A stretch of 64,000 nucleotides of DNA from Levilactobacillus bambusae (GTDB lineage Bacteria; Bacillota; Bacilli; Lactobacillales; Lactobacillaceae). The notes under the pieces were generated by a model. It did no database searches. It saw only the letters and a list, made by a program, of their open reading frames with translations, and had not been told where the DNA came from. The translations under genes were made by a program, and so were the position numbers. This document shows, one piece after another, positions 17,808 to 26,643 of this stretch. The stretch is taken from NCBI RefSeq assembly GCF_003124125.1, contig NZ_QCXQ01000002.1:402426-466425 (forward strand), written 5' to 3'. How positions within the stretch are numbered: position 1 is the first letter of the stretch; the number at the start of each line of letters is the position of its first letter.

Positions 17808-18425
17808 TTAATACCAGTGATGGGATTGCCAAAATGACTTAGCCCGCCGCCACGAACCGTAACGGGATGTGACGTACTTCTGGGCCATCTTTTCCTGGTT
17901 TTCAGGGGATAAATTACCGTGTAGGTAACCAAGGTTCAGTTGGTACTTACCGTAACACACACCATTGCGGGCTGTGTATGAACCGCCCGATTCACGCGCA
18001 ACGATCCAACTGCGGGCGCTCGCCTCAGCGGCTGATAAATTTGGAACGATGCTCTTCTTTTTGAGGTAACCGTGCCAAATCCAACCTGAAACATCTCCGT
18101 GACCATTCGTGACGTAGTAGTACGTGTACCGAACACCATTCGGCTTAGTAACCGTAGCACGCCGAGTCACATTCCAAGTTGTATTCGGATAATTTCTTAA
18201 CCGGTGCGTTAACCTGCTAAACTTAAACTTTCCCGTGGTACTAGTAAAGTTATAGGTATTTCCAGCCCATGAATTACGCACGTACGGCGTCTTAGCCACC
18301 CATTTAACGTTAGAAATATGGCTGTATGCCTGAGCCTCGGCCCGTTGGTTAGCCCCGCCGAATAAAAAGAAAACCCCCGCGGCAACAACTAAGATCGATA
18401 ACAATCGTTTCCCTGCATCACTCAA
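17808..18425 (-). CDS. Secreted aggregation-promoting-factor-like (lysozyme-fold) protein
   Basis: A 205-aa secreted protein. The N-terminal signal peptide (LLSILVVAAGVFFLFGG, cleavage near AEAQA) is followed by a basic SH3-like part with WVAKTPYVRN and GWIWHGYL (about residues 40-125). The C-terminal Apf/Rpf-like domain (about 132-205) reads SWIVARESGGSYTARNG.CYGKYQL, where the Glu is the probable catalytic acid of a lysozyme-like fold, and ends HHWY, as in Apf proteins. It probably trims or binds peptidoglycan and affects cell shape or aggregation. The start is TTG behind GGTAGGGG. Confidence 0.8.
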   Translation of the reverse strand: MSDAGKRLLSILVVAAGVFFLFGGANQRAEAQAYSHISNVKWVAKTPYVRNSWAGNTYNFTSTTGKFKFSRLTHRLRNYPNTTWNVTRRATVTKPNGVRYTYYYVTNGHGDVSGWIWHGYLKKKSIVPNLSAAEASARSWIVARESGGSYTARNGVCYGKYQLNLGYLHGNLSPENQEKMAQKYVTSRYGSWRRAKSFWQSHHWY

Positions 18426-18586
18426 AATTAAAACCCCTACCTTTTTCTTTAATCTTTTTTAATTTTATCTATCTAATTTCATCATACACACCTTAAAAGT
18501 CAAAATTGAGTCAGAAAGATTACAACTGTTTAACAAAAATATTCACAATGTCCATTTTTCGAGCGATTCCAGTCGTCTCCACCGTT

Positions 18587-19789
18587 CTATTTTTGATTGG
18601 TCATTAACCGCATGGTATCACGGGCAATCATTAATTCCTCATTGGTGGGAACGACCATCGTGGTCACCTTGGCGTCGGCGGGACTAATAATTTGTTCCTT
18701 CCCCCGGACCTGATTCAAACTATCGGCCACTTTGACCCCTAAAAACGCCAGTTGATTAGCAATCGTTTGTCGCATAGCGGGACTATTTTCTCCCACTCCG
18801 GCAGTAAAGACTAAGGTGTCTAAGCCGCCTAACTCAGCCATGTACGCTCCGACATAGCGCACAATGCGGTTCGCATACATTTCCAACGCTAGGTTAGACT
18901 GGGGACGTTCGGCCGCCGTATTTTCAAGATCCCGCTGATCAGAGGAATAGCCTGAAACCCCTAATAAGCCAGATTTTTCATTTAAAATGGTCACCACGTC
19001 CGCATAGCTCATCTGCATCTTTTGCCCCAGAAAGGCAACCAGTGACGGGTCAATATTACCGCTCCGGGTCCCCATGAGCAAACCGTCTAACGGTGTAAAT
19101 CCCATGGAAGTGTCAAGGGCCCGACCGTCTTTAAACGCGGTAGCAGATGAGCCCGATCCTAAATGCAGCGTAATCATCTTTTGATCCTTCAGGGGGCGAT
19201 TTAGAATTTCCGCTGCCCGGTGAGAAACGTAACGGTGACTAGTTCCGTGGGCGCCATACTTACGGGCACCATAGTCTTCGTAATAGTCATACGGAAGTGG
19301 ATAAAGGTAGTTCGTTGCTGGCAACTCCGTAAATAAGGAGGTATCAAATACGGCGACCTGAGTCGCGTTGGGGAGAATCTTTTGAAAGTCCTCAATGTAT
19401 TCAATTTGAACGGGGTTATGTAAGGGGGCAAACTTCGCTAACTCCTTAATCTGATTTAAGGTCGTTGGCGTAATAACGGCCGCATCCTTAAAGATTTCAC
19501 CCCCGGCAACGACCCGATTCCCAATGCCCTCAATCTCACTAATATGATCAAGCACCCCTTCGCTTTTGAGGCTGGTTAAAATGGTCGAGACGGCTTCCTG
19601 GTAGGTCATATTGTCCTGAGTTTCAGTGTAGGGCCGATCCGGTTGATCCGGAACGGTTAGCTTGAACTGTGACTGGGGCATGTTGACCCGCTCCACTTCG
19701 CCCTCCGCAATGACGGTTTCGGCTGGCATCTCATAAAGTTTAAACTTTAATGACGAACTGCCGGCATTAATCGATAGAATCTTAGTCAT
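18587..19789 (-). CDS. ackA: Acetate kinase
   Basis: A 400-aa ASKHA-fold kinase making ATP and acetate from acetyl phosphate, the last step of the phosphoketolase/acetate branch. Both signatures are present: KILSINAGSSSLKFKLYE at the N-terminus and HGTSHRYVSHRAAEIL near residue 180. TLHLGSGSS, DTSMGFTPLDGLLMGTRSGNIDP and TAGVGENSPAMR are also seen. It is a single gene. A cre-like site at 19838-19853 suggests CcpA control, as known for ackA in Firmicutes. Confidence 0.97.
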   Translation of the reverse strand: MTKILSINAGSSSLKFKLYEMPAETVIAEGEVERVNMPQSQFKLTVPDQPDRPYTETQDNMTYQEAVSTILTSLKSEGVLDHISEIEGIGNRVVAGGEIFKDAAVITPTTLNQIKELAKFAPLHNPVQIEYIEDFQKILPNATQVAVFDTSLFTELPATNYLYPLPYDYYEDYGARKYGAHGTSHRYVSHRAAEILNRPLKDQKMITLHLGSGSSATAFKDGRALDTSMGFTPLDGLLMGTRSGNIDPSLVAFLGQKMQMSYADVVTILNEKSGLLGVSGYSSDQRDLENTAAERPQSNLALEMYANRIVRYVGAYMAELGGLDTLVFTAGVGENSPAMRQTIANQLAFLGVKVADSLNQVRGKEQIISPADAKVTTMVVPTNEELMIARDTMRLMTNQK

Positions 19790-19837
19790 GGTGAATCCCC
19801 TTCCTAGTAGCGTCGTATGAACTAATTTTACGGGTTT

Positions 19838-19853
19838 TAGAATCCGCTTTCAA
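19838..19853 (-). promoter_or_regulatory. cre site upstream of ackA
   Basis: Read on the minus strand, TTGAAAGCGGATTCTA matches the full cre consensus WTGNAANCGNWNNCW. It is 49 bp upstream of the ackA ATG, a position known for CcpA control of acetate kinase genes. Confidence 0.6.
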
Positions 19854-19873
19854 GTAAAGGAGCTTCAAAAAAG

Positions 19874-19930
19874 TTGACATTTAAAATCTACAAATGTAAA
19901 CTTAACCCAGTAAATAGATCTACAAATGTA
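19874..19930 (+). promoter_or_regulatory. copYB promoter with two cop boxes
   Basis: The -35 TTGACA (19874-19879) and -10 TAAACT (19897-19902) are 17 bp apart. Two identical cop boxes TACAAATGTA lie at 19889-19898, overlapping the -10, and at 19921-19930, just before the RBS GGAGGAACG. TACANNTGTA is the known CopY operator, so autoregulation by CopY is clear. Confidence 0.88.
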
Positions 19931-19946
19931 GATTGGAGGAACGAAA

Positions 19947-20384
19947 ATGACCGAAACTGAAATGACCATTACCCCCGCTGAGTGGGAAGTTATGCGGATT
20001 GTTTGGACGCTCGACCAAACGACCAGTACCGAATTAATCGACGCCCTCGCTGAAAAAATGGGTTGGTCAGCTTCAACAACTAAAACGTTAATCAGCCGGC
20101 TCGTGAAGAAGAACGCCCTTTCGGCCACTCGGAACGGCCGAAGCTACCAGTACGCGGCTAACATTGTGGAACAAGACACCATTGATTCGCAGGCCGCCAC
20201 CCTGTTTGACGAAACCTGCGCCATGCACCACGGACAAATGCTGCTGGATAACTTCGATCGAATTCAACTGAGTCAAGGCGATATTGATCAGCTCGTGACA
20301 AAATTAACCGAACGCCAAAAAACGGCTCCGGTCGAGGTTGACTGTAACTGTATGCCAAATATGAAGGGAAGTTGTGACGAATGA
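19947..20384 (+). CDS. copY: CopY/TcrY-family copper-responsive repressor
   Basis: A 145-aa winged-helix repressor of the BlaI/MecI/CopY family. The N-terminal DNA-binding domain (about residues 1-70) has ITPAEWEVMRIVWTL and SASTTKTLISRLVKKNAL. The C-terminal metal site is usually CxCx4CxC; here it reads CNCMPNMKGSC, that is CxC-x7-C with the last Cys lost, and an additional Cys lies near residue 90 (DETCAMHHG). The stop overlaps the copB start (ATGA), so translation is coupled. Copper should release it from the two cop boxes upstream. Confidence 0.9.
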   Translation: MTETEMTITPAEWEVMRIVWTLDQTTSTELIDALAEKMGWSASTTKTLISRLVKKNALSATRNGRSYQYAANIVEQDTIDSQAATLFDETCAMHHGQMLLDNFDRIQLSQGDIDQLVTKLTERQKTAPVEVDCNCMPNMKGSCDE

Positions 20385-22477
20385 AAAATGATGACCATCA
20401 GATGGATCACATGAATCACATGGACCATCAAATGACTATGTCGGGTCACGATCACATGTCAATGGACATGGGGAATATGTCGGGCATGGGCGGAATGGAT
20501 CACATGATGGAGGACATGAAGAAAAAGTTTTGGATTGCGGTCATTTTAACCGTGCCAATGATTATCATGTCGCCCATGATGGGAATGACCTTCGGCTGGC
20601 AAATTACGTTTCCCGGGTCCGACTGGATTGTTGCACTCTTGGGTACCATCCTCTACTTTTACTGTGGCCAGCCCTTCTTTGCCGGAGCCAAGGGAGAGTT
20701 AAAACAGCACAAGCCAGCCATGATGACCTTAATTACCATGGGTATCACGGTCGCTTATATTTACAGTGTTTACGGGGTAATTGCTAATAATATTTTCCAC
20801 GTTCACCCAATGGTTACCACGTTTTTCTGGGAATTAGCCACCCTAATCGTCATTATGCTGGCGGGGCACGTGATTGAAATGAAGACCCTGTCTAACGCCG
20901 GATCAGCCGTGGACGCCCTCGCAAAACTGCTGCCCCAGAAGGCTCACGTGGTGGGCGCCGATGGTAAAATTCAAGATGTCGCTTTAGGTGATCTGACAAA
21001 CGGAGAAACCGTTCAGATCCGGGCCGGTGAAAAAATTCCCGCTGATGCGACCGTAACGAGTGGAACGACATCGGTTAATGAATCGTTGGTTACGGGTGAA
21101 GCGAAGGCAGTCGAAAAGAAACCCGGCGATGATATTATCGGAGGATCAGTGAACGGCGACGGGACCATCGAAGCAAAAGTTACGGCCACTGGTGATGGGA
21201 GTTACCTCTCAAACGTCGTCAAGCTGGTTCAAACCGCCCAAAGCAGCAAGTCCAACACCGAAACCCGGGCCAATAAGGTTGCTGGCTGGTTATTCTACGC
21301 CGCCGTTTCTGTTGCTATCATTGCCTTCTTCGTGTGGTTAGCCTTACGGGGTCTCTCAGTCGCACTGCCCATTGCGGTCACTGTGCTCATCATTGCGTGT
21401 CCCCACGCTCTAGGACTGGCGGTTCCCCTCGTCTCGGCACGGAGTACCTCTATTGCTGCCACCCATGGTTTACTATATCGGAATAAAAACGCCATTGAAC
21501 AGTTAAACAAGGTCAAGTACGCTCTAATCGACAAGACCGGAACGCTGACTGAGGGGCACTTCCAAGTCACCGCCGTTAAAAGCCTATCGGACTCGCTAAA
21601 TGACGACCAGGTTTTAAACCTAATTGCCGACCTGGAAACGGGATCCAGCCATCCCTTAGCCGTTGGTATCTTAACGACCGCTAAAGCCAAGGACCTCAAG
21701 ATTGTCACCGCAACAGATGTTTCACAACAGTCCGGAATCGGTCAGTTCGGAACCATTAACGGTCAGCAATACGGTATCGTATCCGTGGCTTACCTCCAGC
21801 AAAAGGGATTACCGTATAATTCCGACCAGTTCAAGCAGTTAGCTTCTGAAGGTAATACCGTTAGTTTCTTGGTTAGTGGTCAGCAGGTCTTGGGCGTCAT
21901 TGCCCTGGGTGATCAAATCAAACAGAATTCTAAGGAAATGATTGCCTACATGTTAAACCATAAACTGACTCCCGTTATGCTAACGGGAGATAACCAGGAA
22001 ACCGCAGCCGCAGTGGCAAACAGACTGGGGATTGCTGAATTCAAAGCCCAGTTAATGCCTGCCGATAAGGAAAAAATTGTGGAAGATTACCAAAAATCCG
22101 GCAAAGTTATTTTCATCGGGGACGGTGTCAACGATGCGCCTAGCCTAGCCCAAGCAGATATTGGTATCGCCATCGGTTCAGGTACGGACGTTGCCATTCA
22201 ATCGGCCGATGTCGTCCTAGTTTCGAGCGATCCCAAAAACGTGATTGACTTTCTTGATTTAGGCAAACGGACCAACGATAAGATGACCGAAAACTTGTGG
22301 TGGGCTGCCGGGTACAACATCATTGCGATTCCACTGGCCGCCGGAGTTTTAGCTCCTATTGGCTTCATTCTGCCACCAATGGCTGGGGCCCTCGTGATGT
22401 CCTGCTCCACCATTATTGTGGCGTTAAACGCCTTAAGTCTGCACCTTAACCCAAAGGTTGCACGCGAAACAAAATAA
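20381..22477 (+). CDS. copB: Copper-translocating P1B-type ATPase (CopB type)
   Basis: A 698-aa copper efflux ATPase. It begins with a His/Met-rich cytosolic tail (about residues 1-48) instead of a CxxC domain. The transport motif in the membrane is CPH (IIACPHALGLAVPLV, about residue 340), typical of CopB. The actuator loop has VTGE (ESLVTGEAKAVEK), the phosphorylation site is DKTGTLTEG (about 384), with the HP motif SSHPLAVG, the nucleotide-binding GDNQ region and the hinge GDGVNDAPSLAQADIG. Eight membrane helices are expected. It is translationally coupled to copY; no copZ chaperone gene is present. Confidence 0.95.
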   Translation: MKNDDHQMDHMNHMDHQMTMSGHDHMSMDMGNMSGMGGMDHMMEDMKKKFWIAVILTVPMIIMSPMMGMTFGWQITFPGSDWIVALLGTILYFYCGQPFFAGAKGELKQHKPAMMTLITMGITVAYIYSVYGVIANNIFHVHPMVTTFFWELATLIVIMLAGHVIEMKTLSNAGSAVDALAKLLPQKAHVVGADGKIQDVALGDLTNGETVQIRAGEKIPADATVTSGTTSVNESLVTGEAKAVEKKPGDDIIGGSVNGDGTIEAKVTATGDGSYLSNVVKLVQTAQSSKSNTETRANKVAGWLFYAAVSVAIIAFFVWLALRGLSVALPIAVTVLIIACPHALGLAVPLVSARSTSIAATHGLLYRNKNAIEQLNKVKYALIDKTGTLTEGHFQVTAVKSLSDSLNDDQVLNLIADLETGSSHPLAVGILTTAKAKDLKIVTATDVSQQSGIGQFGTINGQQYGIVSVAYLQQKGLPYNSDQFKQLASEGNTVSFLVSGQQVLGVIALGDQIKQNSKEMIAYMLNHKLTPVMLTGDNQETAAAVANRLGIAEFKAQLMPADKEKIVEDYQKSGKVIFIGDGVNDAPSLAQADIGIAIGSGTDVAIQSADVVLVSSDPKNVIDFLDLGKRTNDKMTENLWWAAGYNIIAIPLAAGVLAPIGFILPPMAGALVMSCSTIIVALNALSLHLNPKVARETK

Positions 22478-22487
22478 TTGCTAAGCC

Positions 22488-22715
22488 AGAGAGAGGCTGT
22501 GACATTAGTCGTCTAAGCCTGGCAAAATAGGGATCATCCCGTAATACGAACGCCCTTTGTTCGTGTTTTGGGATGATCCCTATTTTGATTTGGCCTAACC
22601 AATGTCACGTAACTACTGGCACGAAGGCATCCGCATTTGGGATGAGGGGCTTCGTGCCAAGTTGCAAATTTGTGTTTTCTGAGCGAAACGGACTTGTGTC
22701 ACGGTTCCTCTTTAA
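22488..22715 (+). repeat. Structured intergenic element, divergent copy (hairpins A + C)
   Basis: An outer stem GTGACATT (22499-22506) pairs with AATGTCAC (22600-22607) and encloses hairpin A, arms ATAGGGATCATCCC/GGGATGATCCCTAT. Hairpin C follows: GGCACGAAG (22618-22626) with CTTCGTGCC (22650-22658), flanked by GTAACTAC, TTGCAA and GCGAAACGGACTT. The flanks of C match the copy at 62319-62541, but its arms differ by paired changes. It fills the convergent gap between copB and a small membrane gene. Confidence 0.7.
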
Positions 22716-22742
22716 CTGTATTCCCGCTTTTGCATTTTGTCG

Positions 22743-22925
22743 CTACTTATTAAACTTCCGGTAAATTCCCACAACGGCCACTATAATTCCCAACCCTAAA
22801 ATCAGCCGGGCCCACATCGGACTAATCCCTAAGCTGCTCGCAAGGTTAGCAAAGGGAGCCACCGCAACAGCTAAACTAGCTAAGATGACAAATAGAAGCC
22901 CCAACATGATGATCACTTTGTCCAT
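22743..22925 (-). CDS. Small two-helix membrane protein
   Basis: A 60-aa hydrophobic protein with two predicted helices (about residues 4-25 and 37-54) and a basic end YRKFNK. It has a good RBS (AAAGGAGA). I do not recognise a family. It lies convergent to copB and divergent from catalase, so it is transcribed alone. Confidence 0.6.
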   Translation of the reverse strand: MDKVIIMLGLLFVILASLAVAVAPFANLASSLGISPMWARLILGLGIIVAVVGIYRKFNK

Positions 22926-23040
22926 TTTTTCGTCTCCTTTTTCGGCGTATTTCCAACTAAAATTATAGTCTAAATTGTTGAGCGTTTAGGACTCTAACAC
23001 TTGGTAAATTTCGTATAATGACCCTGAAGGAGGAGATCAC

Positions 23041-24546
23041 ATGACAGACCATCAACAACCTAACAATAGTAATGATAAAAACGACAAACCAAAACAGGGT
23101 CAGCCGGACTTAACCACTAATAACGGTGCCCCACAAGCTAATAACGAAAACACCTTAACGGCCGGCCCCCGTGGTCCAGTCGTCATGCAGGACTTTGGCT
23201 TTACGGAAAAACTCGCCCACTTTGACCGGGAGCGGATTCCAGAACGGGTGGTTCACGCTAAGGGTGCGGGAGCAAAGGGGTACTTTGAGCTTGACCATGA
23301 CTTAAGCGCCTATACCTCCGCTGATTTCTTAACCCACCCCGAAAAGAAGACCCCAATGTTGGCCCGGTTCTCAAACGTAGCAGGTGAGTCCGGCCATGCT
23401 GATACCTACCGAGATGTGCGGGGATTTGCCCTTCGGTTTTACACGGACGAAGGAAACTTTGATATTGTGGGAAATAATACGCCCGTCTTCTTTATGAACG
23501 ACCCACTGAAGTTTCCCGACTTCATTCATAGTCAAAAGCGGAACCCGTCCACCCATGAACGTAGTACGGATATGCAATGGGATTACTTCTCACACTCACC
23601 CGAGGCAACCCACCAAGTCGTGATTTTAATGTCCGACCGGGGGATTCCCTATTCATACCGGTACATGCACGGTTACGGCAGCCACACCTTTAGCTGGACA
23701 AACGCTAAGGGGGAGAACTTTTGGATTAAGTATCACTTCAAGTCAAACCAGGGAATCAAGAACCTGACCGATGAGGAAGCTGACGTCATGGCCGGGAAGG
23801 AACCCGATTGGTATATTAAGGATTTGTATGATGCCATAGATCATGGCGACTACCCCTCCTGGAACGTTTACGTTCAAATCATTCCCTATGAAGAAGGTTT
23901 GAAGTACAAGGACGACATCTTTGACGTCACCAAGGTCGTTTCCCAACACGACTACCCACTGCAAAAAATCGGTAAATTTACGTTAAACGAAAATCCCGTT
24001 GACTACTTTACCGACGTTGAAGAAGCTGCCTTTTCACCCGCCAATATCGTTCCGGGAGTTGGCCTTTCGCCTGATAAACTGTTACAGGGACGTTTGTTTG
24101 CCTACACGGATGCTGAACGTTACCGGTTAGGCACCAATTACGATCAAATTCCCGTCAACCGACCTAAAAATACGGTCAAAAACTACGATCGGGACGGTAA
24201 GATGCAGGTCACGGATAATGGTGCGGGAGCCGTCAACTACGAACCTAATTCACTGGGCGGACCCGTTCAAAATCCCCGTGGAACTCAGATGACCTACCCC
24301 GTTCAAGGTGAGGTCAAAGCTTACCCCCAAAATGATGATTACTTTAGTGCTCCTCGAGCCCTCTACCAGATCCTAACACCAGATAAAAAGGACTGGCTTA
24401 TCCAGGACATTAAGGATAGCTTAGGCACCGTCAAATCAACCGACACTAAAATCCGGCAAACCAAACTCTTTTACCAAGTGGATCCCGATTTTGGGACCCG
24501 GGTTGCCAAGGTACTAGGTCTCTCCATGTCGGATATTACGAACTAA
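23041..24546 (+). CDS. katA: Monofunctional haem catalase
   Basis: A 501-aa clade-3-like small-subunit catalase that degrades hydrogen peroxide. The disordered Asn/Gln-rich N-terminus (about 40 residues) is longer than usual. The distal His motif is in FDRERIPERVVHAKGAGAKG (His near residue 72), the distal Asn in RGFALRFYTDEGNFDIVGNNTPVFF, and the proximal haem-ligand motif is RLFAYTDAERYRLG (Tyr near 356). No haem synthesis genes are visible and lactobacilli normally take up haem, so activity should need external haem. An RBS (GGAGGAG) lies before the ATG and a terminator follows. Confidence 0.96.
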   Translation: MTDHQQPNNSNDKNDKPKQGQPDLTTNNGAPQANNENTLTAGPRGPVVMQDFGFTEKLAHFDRERIPERVVHAKGAGAKGYFELDHDLSAYTSADFLTHPEKKTPMLARFSNVAGESGHADTYRDVRGFALRFYTDEGNFDIVGNNTPVFFMNDPLKFPDFIHSQKRNPSTHERSTDMQWDYFSHSPEATHQVVILMSDRGIPYSYRYMHGYGSHTFSWTNAKGENFWIKYHFKSNQGIKNLTDEEADVMAGKEPDWYIKDLYDAIDHGDYPSWNVYVQIIPYEEGLKYKDDIFDVTKVVSQHDYPLQKIGKFTLNENPVDYFTDVEEAAFSPANIVPGVGLSPDKLLQGRLFAYTDAERYRLGTNYDQIPVNRPKNTVKNYDRDGKMQVTDNGAGAVNYEPNSLGGPVQNPRGTQMTYPVQGEVKAYPQNDDYFSAPRALYQILTPDKKDWLIQDIKDSLGTVKSTDTKIRQTKLFYQVDPDFGTRVAKVLGLSMSDITN

Positions 24547-24572
24547 GACCTCTGCTAATTACGTGGGCCACT

Positions 24573-24603
24573 AAAAAGGGCGACTCTAAGTCGCCCTTTT
24601 TGT
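24573..24603 (+). terminator. katA terminator
   Basis: AAAAAGGGCGACT pairs with AGTCGCCCTTTTT with a 3-nt loop and a T-run. Confidence 0.9.
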
Positions 24604-24654
24604 ATCCCTAAATCTCCCCTGTTACAATAGGGCCAACTAAGGGGGTGTTCAAGA

Positions 24655-25662
24655 TTGAAAGCTGCACAGTTAGATCAATATCAAACGAAGTTCATGTTAA
24701 CCGTTAGGGATGTCGAAAAACCGAAGTTAGCCGACAATGAAGTTCTAATCAAGGTTCGTTACGCCGCCATCAACCCGTTGGATAACTTAATTGGGACCGG
24801 CGCCGTTCGAACCCTCCAGGGGGCTACCCCACCCTTCACCATGGGGAGCGAACTTTCGGGCACCATTGAAGCCGTAAGTTCTGGGATCAATGCATTTCGT
24901 CCCGGAGATCAGGTTTACGCTCGGTTACCGCTTCCCCGAATTGGTTCGTTTGCCGAATACGTTGCCGTTGATCAGGACGTGATTGATAAGGTTCCAGAAG
25001 AGTTCAGCATGCGAACCGCAAGTGCAATGCCACAGGTTGGACTGCTTGCCTACCAGGGGTTGACGGACGAACTCGCAATGCAGGCCGGGCAAACCCTATT
25101 TTTATCTGATGCAACAGATAACTTAGCTGCGGTTGTCATTCCCATGGCGTCTGCCATGGGCGTTACCGTCATTACGGTTGGGACGGGCGAGACAAAACAG
25201 CACGCCCTGAATTTGGGAGCTAAACAGGTTATCGATCCCGGGTCCACAAATTTCTGGGAGGTCCTATCAAACATCGACGCCGTTATGGAATCAACCGGCA
25301 GTGACCAAGTAGCCCATGAAATGGAGATCCTTAAGCGTGGCGGAACCCTGTTAAGCATTGTGGCTGGCCCCGATGCCCTATTGGCCGCTAACCATGACCT
25401 CTCATTTTGGCAACGCGTCACTCAATCAGTTAGGGGCCGGGAAATGGATTATAAGGCCAAAAAACTAGGAATTAACTACCGGTTTATCTTTACCAGCGCG
25501 GACGGTTATGAACTTAGTAAGATTAGTGCCATGGTGAAATCGCATACGATGACGCCTCGGGTTGACCCCACCTCGTTTTCACTCGATCGAATCAACGACG
25601 CCTTAAACTATGCTCGGGGCGGCCTATGCCAGGGCTCTGTCATTATCAAGGTGGCTCCTTAG
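24655..25662 (+). CDS. Zinc-free MDR oxidoreductase (NADPH:quinone reductase-like)
   Basis: A 335-aa medium-chain dehydrogenase/reductase without the structural and catalytic zinc ligands. The GroES-like N-terminal domain (about 1-120) has RYAAINPLDNLIG and GSELSGTIEAV. The Rossmann domain lacks a canonical GxGGVG and reads LFLSDATDNLAAVVIPMASAMG, so cofactor binding may be weaker or different. The C-terminal FTSADGYELSKISAMV fits quinone or enone reductases (QOR/YhfP-like). The start is TTG behind GGGGGTG. Its last 4 bp overlap the stop of the convergent LysR gene. Confidence 0.8.
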   Translation: MKAAQLDQYQTKFMLTVRDVEKPKLADNEVLIKVRYAAINPLDNLIGTGAVRTLQGATPPFTMGSELSGTIEAVSSGINAFRPGDQVYARLPLPRIGSFAEYVAVDQDVIDKVPEEFSMRTASAMPQVGLLAYQGLTDELAMQAGQTLFLSDATDNLAAVVIPMASAMGVTVITVGTGETKQHALNLGAKQVIDPGSTNFWEVLSNIDAVMESTGSDQVAHEMEILKRGGTLLSIVAGPDALLAANHDLSFWQRVTQSVRGREMDYKAKKLGINYRFIFTSADGYELSKISAMVKSHTMTPRVDPTSFSLDRINDALNYARGGLCQGSVIIKVAP

Positions 25663-26534
25663 CGCAGTTGCTGAGTTAAATCGATGAAGGCCTGCTGGTC
25701 CCCGGTTAATCGATAGTGCCGGCGGTATGCCAGTGAGATTGCAAACTGAGGAACGTCCCGATCCGTTAAGGATAGCGAGACTAAGTTATCGGACGGACTG
25801 ACCGCCGCTTCAGTTAACAGACTAATCCCAATGTCGGCTTTAATCATCTGCTTTAAGATGGATAGGTCACTCGTCTGCTGAATCACCGTTGGGTTCGTCT
25901 CGGATACGGCACATAACATTTCGAAGACCTCCCGGTGAACAAACTCCGAATTAAACATGACAAATGCCTGATCCTGGAGCTCAAAAAAGGCGACTGACTT
26001 TTGGTCGGCTAACGGATTTTCGGGACCCACCACGATGTTGAACGGCTTTTTAACGATGGGGAGGGTCACTAATTGGGGATCCACTAAGGGCTCCGCTGAA
26101 CCTAATAACGCTATGTCGATGTCGCCCGCCTTTAACTGGGCTAAAACCTCTTGCGAGCCTGCCTCCACCAGATCTAACTGGGATAGAAGGTGGGCTTTTT
26201 TGAGTGGCTGAGTTAAGGCCGAAAAATAAGCGTTCCCGATAATCGGGGGCAACCCCAATCGGATCTTTTCCGTCTGTAAATCATCGAGATCCTTTTGAGC
26301 CAGCCGTTCCTCCCGAATGATTCGGAGGGCATGATCATTCAGCCGCATCCCCGCTTCGGTTACCGTTACGGCTTTTCCCCGGGAACGGTCAATCAATTTG
26401 ATGCCATAGTCAGCTTCCAACCGTTGCAGAGCGTAAGAAATGGTGGGCTGCGTCACGTGAAAGTAAGCGGCGGTATCCCGAAAATTCCGCAGGGTCACTA
26501 GCTTAGTGAAGTATTGGTAGTCTGTTGTATTCAT
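25659..26534 (-). CDS. LysR-family regulator, likely of the malolactic gene
   Basis: A 291-aa LysR-type regulator. The N-terminal winged helix-turn-helix (about 1-60) reads FTKLVTLRNFRDTAAYFHVTQPTISYALQRLEADYG. The effector domain (about 88-290) follows. It is divergent from the malolactic enzyme gene, and a TGATAAAACTATTTTATCA palindrome (26551-26569) with a T-N11-A core lies between. By analogy with MleR it should activate the malolactic gene, probably in response to malate. It overlaps the neighbouring MDR gene by 4 bp, tail to tail. Confidence 0.88.
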   Translation of the reverse strand: MNTTDYQYFTKLVTLRNFRDTAAYFHVTQPTISYALQRLEADYGIKLIDRSRGKAVTVTEAGMRLNDHALRIIREERLAQKDLDDLQTEKIRLGLPPIIGNAYFSALTQPLKKAHLLSQLDLVEAGSQEVLAQLKAGDIDIALLGSAEPLVDPQLVTLPIVKKPFNIVVGPENPLADQKSVAFFELQDQAFVMFNSEFVHREVFEMLCAVSETNPTVIQQTSDLSILKQMIKADIGISLLTEAAVSPSDNLVSLSLTDRDVPQFAISLAYRRHYRLTGDQQAFIDLTQQLR

Positions 26535-26550
26535 CTATCATGTCGCCTCC

Positions 26551-26611
26551 TGATAAAACTATTTTATCAAAATTAGGGTATTTGACTATATTTTTTTAAC
26601 ACTCCTATACT
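26551..26611 (+). promoter_or_regulatory. LysR box and malolactic gene promoter
   Basis: The perfect inverted repeat TGATAAAA-CTA-TTTTATCA (26551-26569) fits a LysR T-N11-A site. Just downstream, -35 TTGACT (26582-26587) and -10 TATACT (26606-26611) have an 18-bp spacer. Confidence 0.65.
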
Positions 26612-26643
26612 GTGGGCAGTAACCAACCACGGAAAGGATCTTA

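Noticed and set aside
18555-18590. Degenerate unit-U-like sequence beside the ackA stop (CGAGCGATTCCAG, CCACCGTTCTA)
   Set aside because: A few words match, but the order and stems are not conserved, so it could be chance.
19865-20128. Minus-strand frame over the copY promoter and start
   Set aside because: It covers the cop boxes and copY coding sequence on the other strand, and has no RBS or recognisable family.
22573-22764. Small frame downstream of copB
   Set aside because: It lies inside the structured repeat; the sequence is explained by hairpins and has no coding signature.
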